Notes under the pieces: generated by a model
Seen by the model: only the letters and a program-made list of their open reading frames with translations
What the model was told of the DNA's origin: nothing
The model's database searches: none
Made by a program: the position numbers and the translations under genes
Source: Bradyrhizobium sp. 186
Lineage (GTDB): Bacteria; Pseudomonadota; Alphaproteobacteria; Rhizobiales; Xanthobacteraceae
DNA: 64,000 bases
Direction: 5' to 3'
Assembly: GCF_023101685.1 (NCBI RefSeq)
Contig: NZ_CP082164.1
Location: 7,998,001 to 8,062,000, forward strand
Part shown: piece by piece, positions 18,725 through 28,033 of the stretch
How the letters are laid out: the number at the start of each line of letters is the position of its first letter
Numbering within the stretch: position 1 is the stretch's first letter

Positions 18725-19452
18725 CGCTGCTTCCTTCGCAGACTACAAACCTAATTTTACCCGGCCGGGAATGCGCTTGGACGAAACAGTTGTTCGTCGC
18801 TCGACCCGCGCTTGGGCGTCCAGCACTTTATCGCCAGCTCGCGCGGCGCGCGGGCGGTTCACCTCGTCCGAAAGACTGGTGCCCTTCCCAAACGTTCCGA
18901 CCGGAAGACCATTTGTTGCATGACCAACACTGATGTTTGCTTTGGCCTGTGCTGCAGGGGCTGATGTGTTTCGGGTGGACGACGGGCCAATGATTAGCTG
19001 GTCCTCATTGCTCGTGCCCGTCCCAAGCGCGCCGATCGGCAGACCATTTTGAGCGTGACCAACCCCGGCATTTCTTGCGGCCTGGACTGCCGCCCGCGAC
19101 TTCGCCGGCGTGGCGGGCTGAACGTTCGGATTTCTCGGTTGGCCGTTGGTGCCCAGATTTGCGCCCGTGGCGGTGTCTTTCGTCCCCATTCCTGGGGGCG
19201 CCGACGGACCAGCGCTGCCTGCACGCGTCCCCATCCCGGCAGGCGCCGACGGGCCAGCGTTGGCGCTGCTCGCCCCCGTCCCCGTGCCCGCACCCGCGGA
19301 CCCCGCATTTGCGCCGCCTGCTTGCGCCAGGACCAACAGAGATGAGCTCGCGACGATCGCGGCGAGAACCAAAGGGATGGCATGGGACATCGAACAATCT
19401 CCTTGGCCGAGCCATTAACCATGACGGGGGAACGCGGTTCCTGTTTGCCATT
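18725..19452. repeat. Segmental duplication B, copy 1
   Basis: About 725 bp nearly identical to 38787-39512 in the same orientation, offset about 20060 bp. It covers the whole gene at 18743-19390, its ribosome site and about 60 bp upstream. Similarity is high over the coding body and lower over the last 70 bp of the gene (the C-terminus). Confidence 0.9.
18743..19390 (-). CDS. Exported Gly/Ala/Pro-rich protein, paralogue 1
   Basis: A 215-residue protein from ATG 19390, with AAGGAG 8 nt upstream. The first 24 residues form a signal peptide with likely cleavage after LVLAQA, so the product is probably periplasmic or secreted. The mature part is low in complexity. It has a repeated SAGPSAP..GMGT segment near residues 40-70 and two copies of a VGHAxNGLPxGxxGxGTS motif near residues 109 and 153. 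The C-terminus is basic. No enzymatic motif is visible and no function can be named. A near-identical paralogue lies at 38803-39450. Confidence 0.75.
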   Translation of the reverse strand: MSHAIPLVLAAIVASSSLLVLAQAGGANAGSAGAGTGTGASSANAGPSAPAGMGTRAGSAGPSAPPGMGTKDTATGANLGTNGQPRNPNVQPATPAKSRAAVQAARNAGVGHAQNGLPIGALGTGTSNEDQLIIGPSSTRNTSAPAAQAKANISVGHATNGLPVGTFGKGTSLSDEVNRPRAARAGDKVLDAQARVERRTTVSSKRIPGRVKLGL

Positions 19453-19741
19453 AATTCCCTGGCAACAGGGACTTTTGCAGGGAAAACGCCCACCGCAAGG
19501 CGCCGCCTTGGCAACGAGAGTTGGCGAGAAGTACCTGAAAATCCCCAGAAATCCCCAGCGTCGCGGCGCGCCGCGACCCGGATCGGAACAGGGAATTTTT
19601 CGCCGGCGAACAGGGACTCGCGTTGCCCTGAGCAACGGAAAAAGTCTCCGGCGGGTAAGCATCCATTTCTCACACGCGTGTTTCGCGGCGCGTGGACGCG
19701 ATCTGTTCTCCTCCTCGATGTGCCGATGAAAGGAGACCAGG

Positions 19742-20290
19742 ATGGCGAACGAGAGCCAGCTGCGTGTGCGATATGGCGAGGCGCTTTGGCGTGCGCACCA
19801 TGAGGCGTGGCAGCGGACCGCGTGGAATCAACGAAGGTATTGCGAGGCGCACGGGATTCCGCTGAAGGCGTTCGGCCAAGTTCACGGCCGAACCACAACC
19901 GGCGGCGCCAAAGCTTCTGTACCGGGCGCGGAGGCCTGAGTCACACCCTTAGTCATAGGCTAAGTCATAGCCTTGGTCATATGACTAACGAGCCGCCGGC
20001 TCGATCGCCCCGCCGCCACGCGAGGGACACCGGCGGGGATTCAGCGAAGATGACAAACGACGGATCGTCACGGAGGTGATGCGGCGCCAGCCTTGTCGGA
20101 GGTCGCCCGCCACGACGGCATCGCGGCGCGTCTGCTGCTCCGTGAACCGCGCCGGTGTTCGCGGGCCACCTGTTCGTGTTCCGTGGCCCGCAGGGCCAAC
20201 CTCATCAAGATGGTCTATGGGGACGGCACCGGGCTTGGTTGCTTCACCAACCGGCTCGAGCCAGGGGCCGGGAACTGCACGGACGATCGG
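19742..20290 (+). pseudogene. IS66-family remnant (TnpA fragment joined to TnpB fragment)
   Basis: The frame from ATG 19742 (AAAGGAG upstream) begins like the IS66 accessory protein TnpA, with WRAHHEAWQRTAWNQRRYCE and GIPLKAFG. It then runs through a repeated LSHTLSHRLSH stretch in a shifted frame and a SEVARHDGIA-like helix-turn-helix. From about 20150 another frame shows HLFVFRGPQGQ, the start of TnpB. Several frameshifts and the loss of sequence between the two genes show that this is a decayed fragment. No TnpC transposase is present. Confidence 0.7.
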
Positions 20291-20697
20291 GCCTCCAAAG
20301 TCAAACAACGGAGGCATGTCATGCAGGCTTTACCATCGGAATGCATCTTGGCGCCATATGTTTGAGCGTTGTCGTCGCGGGCCAACGGCTCGACGCCAGA
20401 CCCCAAACGATGGCACGGAGACCGCAAAAGCAACGATTGCGGCCGCTAGGCGTAACTTATTAGCGCGATCATGGCGCGCCGATACCGCACGGAAGCGACG
20501 CAGTATGTCGCGCAGTCGCTGTTCAGGACCTGAGGCCGGAACGAGCAGGACGGAGTTCGGGGCTGTCCTGCCGCCATGAAAAACGAACGCGAGAAGGGCT
20601 GAGCGAAGTGGCGCCGCTTTAGCAAGCCTAGACCGAAAGGCTTGAGCTCACCGTACTCGCGAGAGCTCAGCATTGACGTCCAAAATGCTCGCTCCCT
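20291..20697. other. Intergenic stretch downstream of the type I secretion operon
   Basis: No gene is supported here. The only structure I can point to is the inverted repeat listed separately near 20623-20644. Confidence 0.4.
20623..20644 (-). terminator. Inverted repeat downstream of the HlyD gene
   Basis: CAAGCCT at 20623-20629 pairs perfectly with AGGCTTG at 20638-20644 around an 8-nt loop, 54 bp past the stop of the last gene of the minus-strand operon. There is no T-run after it, so termination is a guess from position. Confidence 0.3.
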
Positions 20698-22059
20698 TCA
20701 GGTTTCACGGAACGCGCGGGAGAAGCTGTCGAGGATAGGCTTCATGATGTACTCGAAAAACGTACGCTCTCCGGTCTTGATGTAAACGTCCGCGGGCATC
20801 CCGGGCGTCGGGATGAATTCAGGCATTCGCCTGACAACATCATCTTGGTCGAGGCGCACCCGAACGACATAGTATCCTCGGCGCGTGTCATTGTCAGGGC
20901 GTGTTTCCGTCCTTACCTCCTGTTCCGCTACAGTGTCCGCTGACACGTAGATGACGCTCGCCCCGACCATGGGCGTGATGCGCTGGTTGAGTGCCGACAG
21001 CCGCACCAGCGCCTGCTGGCCTACGCTCACATGCGAAATGTCCTTGGGATTCACATGTGCCTCGATGATGCGCTCGTCGCCGATTGGCAGGAGCTCAAGG
21101 ATCACGGCACCAGGGGAGACGACGCCGCCCGGCGTATGGAAGTTGTTCTTCACCACAATACCTCGGACCGGCGAACGGACATCGACCCGGTCAACCACAT
21201 CCTGAGCGGCGCGAATCTGCTCCTCGACGTCGTCCAGCTCCGCCTCGGTCTCGCGCAGCTCCTTGATCGCGTCCCGGAGCGCCGTCGCGTGCAGCTGCGC
21301 TATTCTTTCGTTCGCCTGAGCGATCCGCTCCTTCGAATCGGCGATGCGGCCGAGATACTCGCCGAGGTCGCCCCCGAGACTCGCCTCTGAGCGTCGCAAC
21401 GCTAGCACATCCGACTTGCGGACCAACTGCTGGCCAAGAAGCGAATTCTTGTCCTTCAGCTCTTCGGCGAACAAGGCAATACGTTCTTTGGTCGACTGAA
21501 CTTGCGCCTGATATCCGCGGATGCTTTCCTCTAGCCCAGCGATTTGCTTTACGAGTACGCTTTCCTCGCTCACCAGACTAGCCCGGCGCGCCTGAAGCTC
21601 GGCACGTTGCCGCTCAAGAATCGCTTTGATTTCTGGATCACGAGCCTTCTCGCTGAATTCGGCCGGAGTTTCGATTGCATCCGAAGAGCTCAGTTCAGCT
21701 TCTAGACGCGCCTTCATGGCGAGCAGTCGATACTTCTTCAAAACCAGCCGTTTCAGCTTGGCGTTGGCAGCGGTATCGTCCATGCGAACGAGGACCTGGT
21801 TGGCCTCGACGACATCTCCGTCCTTGACCGCAATCTCGCGGATGATGCCGCCCTCGAAGTGCTGGACTAACTTGTTCTGCCCGGTAGCCACGAACGTGCC
21901 CGAGGCGACGACCGCACTGTTGAGTGGAGCGACTGCGGCCCAAACGCCGAAACACCCGAGCCAAACAACCAGGATGGCGAGGCCGGTGAAGATGGGCCAT
22001 TTGGCGCTCAGCGGAACACCGCGGTACCACTCGCCGATGTCGTCCTTTACCGCTCTCAT
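20698..22059 (-). CDS. HlyD-family type I secretion adaptor (PrtE-like)
   Basis: Periplasmic adaptor that would join the inner-membrane ABC exporter to an outer-membrane TolC-like channel. It has 453 residues, the usual length for the PrtE/LapC group. One membrane helix lies near residues 25-48. A biotinyl-lipoyl-like half motif with GGIIREIAVKDGDVVE near 70 follows, then a long coiled coil at about 95-290. The second lipoyl half with VRSPVRGIVV lies near 295, and the C-terminal region carries TPGMPADVYI. The start ATG 22059 has GGGAGGA just upstream, and the gene begins 19 bp after the ABC gene, so the two are co-transcribed. No TolC-like gene is in the window. Confidence 0.93.
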   Translation of the reverse strand: MRAVKDDIGEWYRGVPLSAKWPIFTGLAILVVWLGCFGVWAAVAPLNSAVVASGTFVATGQNKLVQHFEGGIIREIAVKDGDVVEANQVLVRMDDTAANAKLKRLVLKKYRLLAMKARLEAELSSSDAIETPAEFSEKARDPEIKAILERQRAELQARRASLVSEESVLVKQIAGLEESIRGYQAQVQSTKERIALFAEELKDKNSLLGQQLVRKSDVLALRRSEASLGGDLGEYLGRIADSKERIAQANERIAQLHATALRDAIKELRETEAELDDVEEQIRAAQDVVDRVDVRSPVRGIVVKNNFHTPGGVVSPGAVILELLPIGDERIIEAHVNPKDISHVSVGQQALVRLSALNQRITPMVGASVIYVSADTVAEQEVRTETRPDNDTRRGYYVVRVRLDQDDVVRRMPEFIPTPGMPADVYIKTGERTFFEYIMKPILDSFSRAFRET

Positions 22060-22077
22060 GCTGTCCTCCCGCGCTGG

Positions 22078-23898
22078 TCACCCGCCCGAGGATTCGATGC
22101 GTTGCGGCTGCTCCGGCTCATCACCGCCGGCCCTGCCGGGCGACCGAACCAGGCGATGCAACACCTCGCTCGGAGAGCCGAATGCTTCCGCGCGTCCGGC
22201 CCGCAGTATGAGCACTTTGTCAACACTGTTCAGTAGCGCCGGGCGCAGGGTTACGACCACCGCCGTGACCCCCCGCCTCTTGGCGCGCTGCAGGGTCTCG
22301 GTCAGAGCCTGCTCCCCCGCCGCGTCGAGATTCGAGTTGGGCTCGTCGAGCACGACAAGGGACGGATTACCGAAGAAAGCCCGGGCGAGCGCGATGCGCT
22401 GCTTCTGTCCTCCCGAGAGCGGCCCGCCACTGCGGTCGAGCACGGTCTCGTATCCTTGCTTCAACTGGCAGACCATGTCGTGAATTCCCGACAACATCGC
22501 CGCCTCATAGATGCTCTCGTCGGGCAAGTCGTCGCGCATGCGGCAGATGTTCTGCTTGATGGTCCCGGGAAATAGCTCGACCTCCTGGGGCAGGTAACCG
22601 CTATATTCCCCGAACTGGCGGCGATCCCAGTTGCGCAGCTCCGTTCCGTCCAGCCTGACCTTGCCGGCTGTCGGCACCAGACAACCCACCAGAACGCGCG
22701 CGAGAGTCGACTTGCCCGATCCGGACGGTCCGACAATGGCCAAAGACTCTCCGGGCGCGAGCTCGAGCGACACACCATTGAGCACCGGCTCCTTCGAGCC
22801 GGGCGGCAGATACAAGACCCGATCAACGCTCAGGCGCCCTTGCGGTCTGGGCAAGCGCAGCTTAGGCGCCTCGCGCTGGAATGACTCGACCGCCTGCTTG
22901 ACGCGGGCATAGGCCGATCGCGCCTGAACGCAGCTGCGCCATCCCTCAATCAAGCCCTCGAGCGGCTGCAGGGCGCGGCCGGCAATGATCGAAGCCGCGA
23001 TCATCATGCCCCCCGTGATTTCGGCGTGGAGGGCCAGATAGGCCCCGGTGCCGAGGATCGTGATCTGGGCCGCGAGCCGGACGAACTTCGACGCACCGAT
23101 GATCCAGAAATTCCGGTCAAGGGCCTGGCTCTGCACCGTCAGCGCCGGCGCCTGCCGGCGCCCCCAGTGGAGAATGCTTTCGCTCAGCATTCCCATCGCA
23201 TTGATCACCTGCGAATTTCGCGCCAGCGACTCGGCCGCCGCATCGGCCTCGGCGGCATGCAGGCCTGCCTCGCTCAGACGCTCCGAGGTCGCTTTCTGGT
23301 TGATCAGCGCAATCAGTGCGAGGACCAAGCCCGATACGACTGCGATCCAGCCCAGATGTCGGTGAACGAGGAATATGACTGCGAAGTAGAGGGGCGAGAG
23401 TGGCGCGTCCATCAGTAGAAGCATGATAGGGCTCGAGATGAAGCCCCGCACCTGGTGAAGGCTGCGGATCGCCTGGATGGTTCCTCCCTCGCCGGCCCTG
23501 GCGTTGTTGATGCTGCTCGCCAGCACTGCGCCGCCAAGCACCGCTTCCATCTTGGTCGCAAGACGCCCTAGCACCTGCCGACGCAGAATGTCCACGATCG
23601 AGAGGATACCGATGAACGCCAGCGCGAGAGCCGAGAGCATCAGCAGTGTCTCGAGACTACGGCTCGTCAGCACGCGATCGGATATTTGAAAGAGGTAGAT
23701 CGGCAACGTGAGCATCAGCAGATTCACAACGACCGAAAATGCTGCGACCGCTATCAGGTTGGTGCGCGCGACCGAACGCCAGGCGGCCAGCGCGTTGACA
23801 GGTCCGACATAGTCGCGGGCCTCGCCGCCGGGTGCGACGCGAAGTTGAGCTCCGGAGTGGTTGCGCGGCGGATCGTCCAGTGTCTCGACAGCTGCCAT
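22078..23898 (-). CDS. Type I secretion ABC transporter (PrtD-like), atypical H-loop
   Basis: Inner-membrane exporter with a fused permease and ATPase, 606 residues. The transmembrane region lies at about 50-330 and there is no C39 or C39-like peptidase domain. Walker A GPSGSGKST is at residues 390-398. The signature LSGGQKQR and Walker B SLVVLDEP with its glutamate are present. The switch (H-loop) position reads VVVTLRPALL: residue 551 is Leu (codon CTG), where the family has His in T-H-R-P. ATP hydrolysis could be impaired or compensated. ATG 23898 has GGGAGG 6 nt upstream. The gene lies 12 bp after the repeat protein and 19 bp before the HlyD gene, so its substrate is probably encoded in the operon or is the nearby adhesin. 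Confidence 0.93.
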   Translation of the reverse strand: MAAVETLDDPPRNHSGAQLRVAPGGEARDYVGPVNALAAWRSVARTNLIAVAAFSVVVNLLMLTLPIYLFQISDRVLTSRSLETLLMLSALALAFIGILSIVDILRRQVLGRLATKMEAVLGGAVLASSINNARAGEGGTIQAIRSLHQVRGFISSPIMLLLMDAPLSPLYFAVIFLVHRHLGWIAVVSGLVLALIALINQKATSERLSEAGLHAAEADAAAESLARNSQVINAMGMLSESILHWGRRQAPALTVQSQALDRNFWIIGASKFVRLAAQITILGTGAYLALHAEITGGMMIAASIIAGRALQPLEGLIEGWRSCVQARSAYARVKQAVESFQREAPKLRLPRPQGRLSVDRVLYLPPGSKEPVLNGVSLELAPGESLAIVGPSGSGKSTLARVLVGCLVPTAGKVRLDGTELRNWDRRQFGEYSGYLPQEVELFPGTIKQNICRMRDDLPDESIYEAAMLSGIHDMVCQLKQGYETVLDRSGGPLSGGQKQRIALARAFFGNPSLVVLDEPNSNLDAAGEQALTETLQRAKRRGVTAVVVTLRPALLNSVDKVLILRAGRAEAFGSPSEVLHRLVRSPGRAGGDEPEQPQRIESSGG

Positions 23899-23910
23899 GT
23901 TTGCCTCCCA

Positions 23911-26900
23911 CTAGAGGATGGCATCATGAGTTCCAACATGATCGATCGGAGTATTATCCACGATGTCGGGAGGCGGCGGCGCGGGTTTTTGGACGTCGGC
24001 AGCCACCGGCGCCGAAACGTCTTGAGCCGATGCGGCGTCCGCCTGAGACACGGCAGTCTGGGAGGGCGCGATGTCGCTGCTGAGCGTGACGCCATAGTCT
24101 GTATACTGGGTTCCGTTGAACAGCGAATCTGCCGGAGGCGGTGGCGCATCGTTCAACGCGATCACATCGCTCGCGACGGCGGTGGTCGCCGCGGCATTTG
24201 ATGTGTCCGTCACGACGTTCTCCGGCGCAGTGGTGGCGGATCCCGAACTCTCGATCGGTGCGTCAGCGGTAGTGGCGAGCGCAAGAAGCGTGTCGGCCGA
24301 TCCAGGAGTTTGAGCGCTGCTGGTGTCCGGCACGGCCGGCTCTACCGGTTCGGTCGCGGGGTTGCTGAGCGAGTCTCCGGCGCTGGTGAGCACCGGCTCG
24401 GTCGTGTCAGCGACGGGTGCCGCACTCGCCAAAGCATCGCCAGCCACGCTGCCCGTGTCCGCCGGTTGCGACACGTCGCTCGGCGCATCGGTCAGCGCGG
24501 CAGCTGTTGTGGTGAGCACCGGCTCGCTCGTGTCCAGGACCGGCGCCGCACCCGCCAAAGCATCGCCAGCCACGCTGCCCGTGTCGGCCGGTTGCGACAC
24601 CTCGCTCGGCGCATCGGTCGGAGCCGCAGCTGTTGTGGTGAGCACCGGCTCGCTCGTGTCCAGGACCGGTGCCGCACCCGCCAAAGCATCGCCAGCCACA
24701 CTGCCCGTGTCGGCCGCTTGCGACACCTCGCTCGGCGCATCGGTCGGAGCCGCAGCTGTTGTGGTGAGCACCGGCTCGGTCATGTCAGCAACCGGCGCCG
24801 CACTCGCCAAAGCATCGCCAGCCACACTGCCCGTGTCGGCCGCTTGCGACACCTCGCTCGGCGCATCGGTTGGAGCCGCAGCTGTTGTGGTGAGCACCGG
24901 CTCGCTCGTGTCCAGGACCGGTGCCGCACTCGCCAGAGTGTCGCTTGCGACATTCTCAGTGTCGGCCGGATGCGACACGTCGCTGGTCGGATTGGTCAGA
25001 GCGGCAGCTGTTGTGCTGACCACCGGCTCCCTTGTGTCCAGGACCGACGCGGCACTCGCAAGAGCATCGCCAGCCACACTGCCCGTGTCGGCCGGATGTG
25101 ACACGTCGCTCGGCGGATCGATCGGAGCCGCAGCTGTTGTGGTGAGCACCGGCTGGGTCATGTCAGCGACTGGCGCCGGACTCGCCAAAGCATCGCCAGC
25201 CACACTCGCCGTGTCGGCCGGATCCGACAACTCGCTCGGTGGATCGGTCGGAGCCGCAGCTGTCGTGGTGAGCACCGGCTGGGTCATGTCAGCAACCGGC
25301 GCCGCACTCGCCAGAGCGTCGCCAGCCACACTCGCCGTGTTGGCCGGATGCGACAGCTGGCTCGGCGGATCGGTCGGAGCCGCAGCTGTTGTGGTGAGCA
25401 CCGGCTCGGTCATGTCAGCAACCGGCGTCGCACTCGCCAGAGCGTCGCCAGTCACACTCGCCGTGTTGGCCGGATGCGACAGCTCGCTCGGCGGATTGGT
25501 CGAAGCGGCAGCTGTTGTGGTGAGCACAGGCTCGCTCGTCTCAAGGACCGGCGCGCCACTCGCAAGAGCATTGCCAGCAACATCGGTGGGCTGTGATACA
25601 TCACCAGGCGCACCGTTACCCGTGGTCAGTGCCGACTCCGCGATCTCAAGGGGGGGTGCTGAACTATCAAAGGTGTGAGTTCCCGTGCTGTCCGATGCAA
25701 CCGTTTGCGACAACGCGGTCGACTGAGTGTCTGGACCCGTCGTCTGGCCAACCACCTCGTTGCTCACCGTGCTCACGGTGTCGGTAGCCGTCGCGAGCGC
25801 CGGCGGCACCGTCGCCTCGACCGGCGCAATCGCACCAACCGCGTCGTTAGCTAGTGGGCTGACGGTGTCGGTCGCCGTCGCGAGTACTGGCGGCACCGCC
25901 GCCGCGACCGGCGCAATTGTTCCAACCACGTCGTCGGGCAGCGTGCCCGCGGTATCGTCCAAGGTCGTGAGCGTCGGCTGCGCCGCCTCGACCGGCGCAA
26001 TTGCGCCAACCACGTCGTTGGGTAGCGTGCTCACGGTATCGGTCGCCGTGGTGAGTGCCGGCATCACGGCCGCCTCGACTGGCGCAATCGTACCAACCAC
26101 ATCGTTGGGCAGCGTGCCCGCGGTGTCGGCCAGAGTCGATAGCGTCGGCTGCGCCGCCGCCTCGACCGGCGCAATCGCGCCAACCACGTCGTTGGGTAGC
26201 GCGCTGACGGTGTCGTTCGCCGTGGTGAGTGCCGGCATCACCGCCGCCTCGAGCGGCGCAATCGCGCCAACCACGTCGTTGGGCAGCGCGCTGACGGTTT
26301 CGGTTGCCGTCGCGAGTGCCGGCGGCACCGCCGCCTCGACCGGCGCAATTGCGCCGGCGACTTCGTTGGGTAGCGTGCTGACGGTGTCGCTCGCCGTCGC
26401 GAGTGCCGGGGGCACCGCCGCCTCGAGCGGCGCGATCGCGCCGGCGACTTCGTTGGGCAGCGTGCTGACGGTGTCGCTCGCTGTCGCGAGTGCCGGCGGC
26501 ACCGCCGTCTCGACCGGCGCAATTGCACCAACCACGTCGTTGGATAGCGTGCTGACGATGTCGGTCGCCGTGGCGAGTGCCGGCATTACAGCCGCCTCGA
26601 CCGGCGCAATTACGCCAACCACGTCGTTGGGTAGCGTGCCCGCAGTGTCGGCCAGAGTCGATAGCGTCGGCTGCGCCGCCGCCTCGAGCGGCGCAATTGC
26701 ACCAACCACGTCGTTGGATAGCGTGCTCACGGTGTCGGCCAGAGTCGATAGCGTCGGCTGCGCCGCCGCCTCGAGCGGCGCGATCGCGCCAGCCACGTCG
26801 TTGGGCAGCATGCTGACGGTGTCGTTCGCCGTCGCGAGTGCCGGCGGCACTGCCGCCTCAACCGGCGCAATTGCGCCAACCACGTCGTTGGATAGTGTGC

Positions 26901-27960
26901 TGACGGTGTCGGTCGCCGTGGCGAATGCCGGCTTCACCGCCGCCTCGACAGGCGCAATCGTGCCGGTCACGCCATGGCTCAACATGCTGACGGTGTCAGT
27001 CGTCGTCGCGAGCGCCGGCACCGTCGTCTCGACCGGCGCGATCGCGCCAACCACGTCGTTGGGCAGCGTGCCCGCGGTGTCGGCCAGGGTCGTGAGCGTC
27101 GGCTGCGCCGTTGCCTCGAGCGGCGCGATCGCGCCGGCCTCGTCATCGGATAGCGTGCTGACGGAGTCGCTCGTCTTCGCGAGCGCCGGCGGCACCATCG
27201 CCGCGACCGACGCAATCGTGCCGGCCACGTCGTTGGGCACCGTGATGACGGTGTCGCTCGCCGTCGCTAGCGTCGGCGGCACCGCCGCCTCGACCGGCGC
27301 AATCCCTACCACCACGTCATTGCTCAGATCGCCGAGCATTCCAAGCGGGGGAAAGGAGCTGACGATCGACGGGCTAAACGAGTCGCAAAACACATTAGAC
27401 CGAACGGATTCGAGCGGTGACTCACCGGGCAATTGAGTGCTTCCGAGGTCGGAATCCGCTGACAGCGAGTTGACGCAACTAACGTCGGCTGAGGGGTGAG
27501 CATGGTGCTTGCAAAAATCGACATCGTCGCCACTCCCACCCCCACCCCCAGAGCTCGCAGTAGCCACTGCTTCGCCACGAGCGGTGCTTGGTCTGGGCGC
27601 GTCTTCATGCGGCTCCGCCAGGACCCAGGTCGGATCGAGCTGAGCCACATGCGTGTCCGACGAGGCGGCCGGCCCTTTGGGCCTCTCATCCTCCGCGCCC
27701 GGTTTCGCGGGATCGCTCGCAGGCAGCTCGTCGTTTGTCCCTTGCGGCCCCGCACCTGCCTGAGCGGCTGTCGCGTCTTCTTGCTTGGCCAGCGCAGATT
27801 TGAACGGGGCGGCAAGAAACTCCTCGCAGGCAACTAGCTGGGCAATAAAGAACGACCGGGTCAAGAAACTGAAAGAGCCGGATCGCTTGTCGGCACGCTG
27901 CACTCCGGCTTCGAATATCTTCCGCTCTTGTTCGAACAATTCGCGCTTTTCTACCTGCAT
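23911..27960 (-). CDS. 1349-residue protein with two different tandem repeat arrays
   Basis: I do not recognise a family. The N-terminus (about 60 residues, charged then FLTRSFFIAQLVACEEFL) is not a classical signal peptide. A Pro/Asp/Ser-rich stretch with a poly-Gly run follows. About 18 copies of a 29-residue unit come next (consensus around TVSTLPNDVVGAIAPVEAA), then about 10 copies of a 42-residue unit (around EPVLTTTAAAPTDPPSE), then a Pro/Ala/Asp-rich tail. It is strongly Ala/Thr/Val/Pro-rich, with Cys only in the N-terminal quarter and no RTX motif. AAGG lies about 9 nt before ATG 27960. Position directly upstream of the ABC gene suggests a secreted substrate or a surface-spanning structural protein. 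This is inference. Confidence 0.8.
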   Translation of the reverse strand: MQVEKRELFEQERKIFEAGVQRADKRSGSFSFLTRSFFIAQLVACEEFLAAPFKSALAKQEDATAAQAGAGPQGTNDELPASDPAKPGAEDERPKGPAASSDTHVAQLDPTWVLAEPHEDAPRPSTARGEAVATASSGGGGGSGDDVDFCKHHAHPSADVSCVNSLSADSDLGSTQLPGESPLESVRSNVFCDSFSPSIVSSFPPLGMLGDLSNDVVVGIAPVEAAVPPTLATASDTVITVPNDVAGTIASVAAMVPPALAKTSDSVSTLSDDEAGAIAPLEATAQPTLTTLADTAGTLPNDVVGAIAPVETTVPALATTTDTVSMLSHGVTGTIAPVEAAVKPAFATATDTVSTLSNDVVGAIAPVEAAVPPALATANDTVSMLPNDVAGAIAPLEAAAQPTLSTLADTVSTLSNDVVGAIAPLEAAAQPTLSTLADTAGTLPNDVVGVIAPVEAAVMPALATATDIVSTLSNDVVGAIAPVETAVPPALATASDTVSTLPNEVAGAIAPLEAAVPPALATASDTVSTLPNEVAGAIAPVEAAVPPALATATETVSALPNDVVGAIAPLEAAVMPALTTANDTVSALPNDVVGAIAPVEAAAQPTLSTLADTAGTLPNDVVGTIAPVEAAVMPALTTATDTVSTLPNDVVGAIAPVEAAQPTLTTLDDTAGTLPDDVVGTIAPVAAAVPPVLATATDTVSPLANDAVGAIAPVEATVPPALATATDTVSTVSNEVVGQTTGPDTQSTALSQTVASDSTGTHTFDSSAPPLEIAESALTTGNGAPGDVSQPTDVAGNALASGAPVLETSEPVLTTTAAASTNPPSELSHPANTASVTGDALASATPVADMTEPVLTTTAAAPTDPPSQLSHPANTASVAGDALASAAPVADMTQPVLTTTAAAPTDPPSELSDPADTASVAGDALASPAPVADMTQPVLTTTAAAPIDPPSDVSHPADTGSVAGDALASAASVLDTREPVVSTTAAALTNPTSDVSHPADTENVASDTLASAAPVLDTSEPVLTTTAAAPTDAPSEVSQAADTGSVAGDALASAAPVADMTEPVLTTTAAAPTDAPSEVSQAADTGSVAGDALAGAAPVLDTSEPVLTTTAAAPTDAPSEVSQPADTGSVAGDALAGAAPVLDTSEPVLTTTAAALTDAPSDVSQPADTGSVAGDALASAAPVADTTEPVLTSAGDSLSNPATEPVEPAVPDTSSAQTPGSADTLLALATTADAPIESSGSATTAPENVVTDTSNAAATTAVASDVIALNDAPPPPADSLFNGTQYTDYGVTLSSDIAPSQTAVSQADAASAQDVSAPVAADVQKPAPPPPDIVDNTPIDHVGTHDAIL
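24380..25560 (-). repeat. 10 x 126-bp coding array (42-residue unit)
   Basis: Second array in the same protein, with a core EPVLTTTAAAPTD followed by SVAGDALASAAP. Period 126 bp was read from recurrences of the same nucleotide segment near 24506, 24632, 24758 and 24884. Copies differ by substitutions, and the last is partial. Confidence 0.85.
25750..27335 (-). repeat. 18 x 87-bp coding array (29-residue unit)
   Basis: Tandem degenerate repeat inside the 1349-residue protein. Each unit carries a core like NDVVGAIAPVEAA followed by alternating tails (PPALATA, QPTLSTLAD or MPALTTA). The interleaved tail types suggest duplication of blocks of two or three units. Confidence 0.85.
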
Positions 27961-28033
27961 GACCGGCGCCTTTCTTATTCAAAAACCACCCTCGCCCGGC
28001 AGCATTCACCGCCAGACGAGTCTCTTCGGCATG

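Noticed and set aside
24323..25678. A 451-residue plus-strand frame
   Set aside because: Antisense of the 42-residue repeat array, open because of repetition.
24300..27340. CRISPR array
   Set aside because: The regular repeats are in-frame coding repeats of 87 and 126 bp without unique spacers. No cas genes are present.
25727..27436. A 569-residue plus-strand frame rich in Ser, Val, Ala and Thr
   Set aside because: It is antisense to the 29-residue repeat array of the minus-strand 1349-residue protein. That protein is co-directional with its operon and has a ribosome site.
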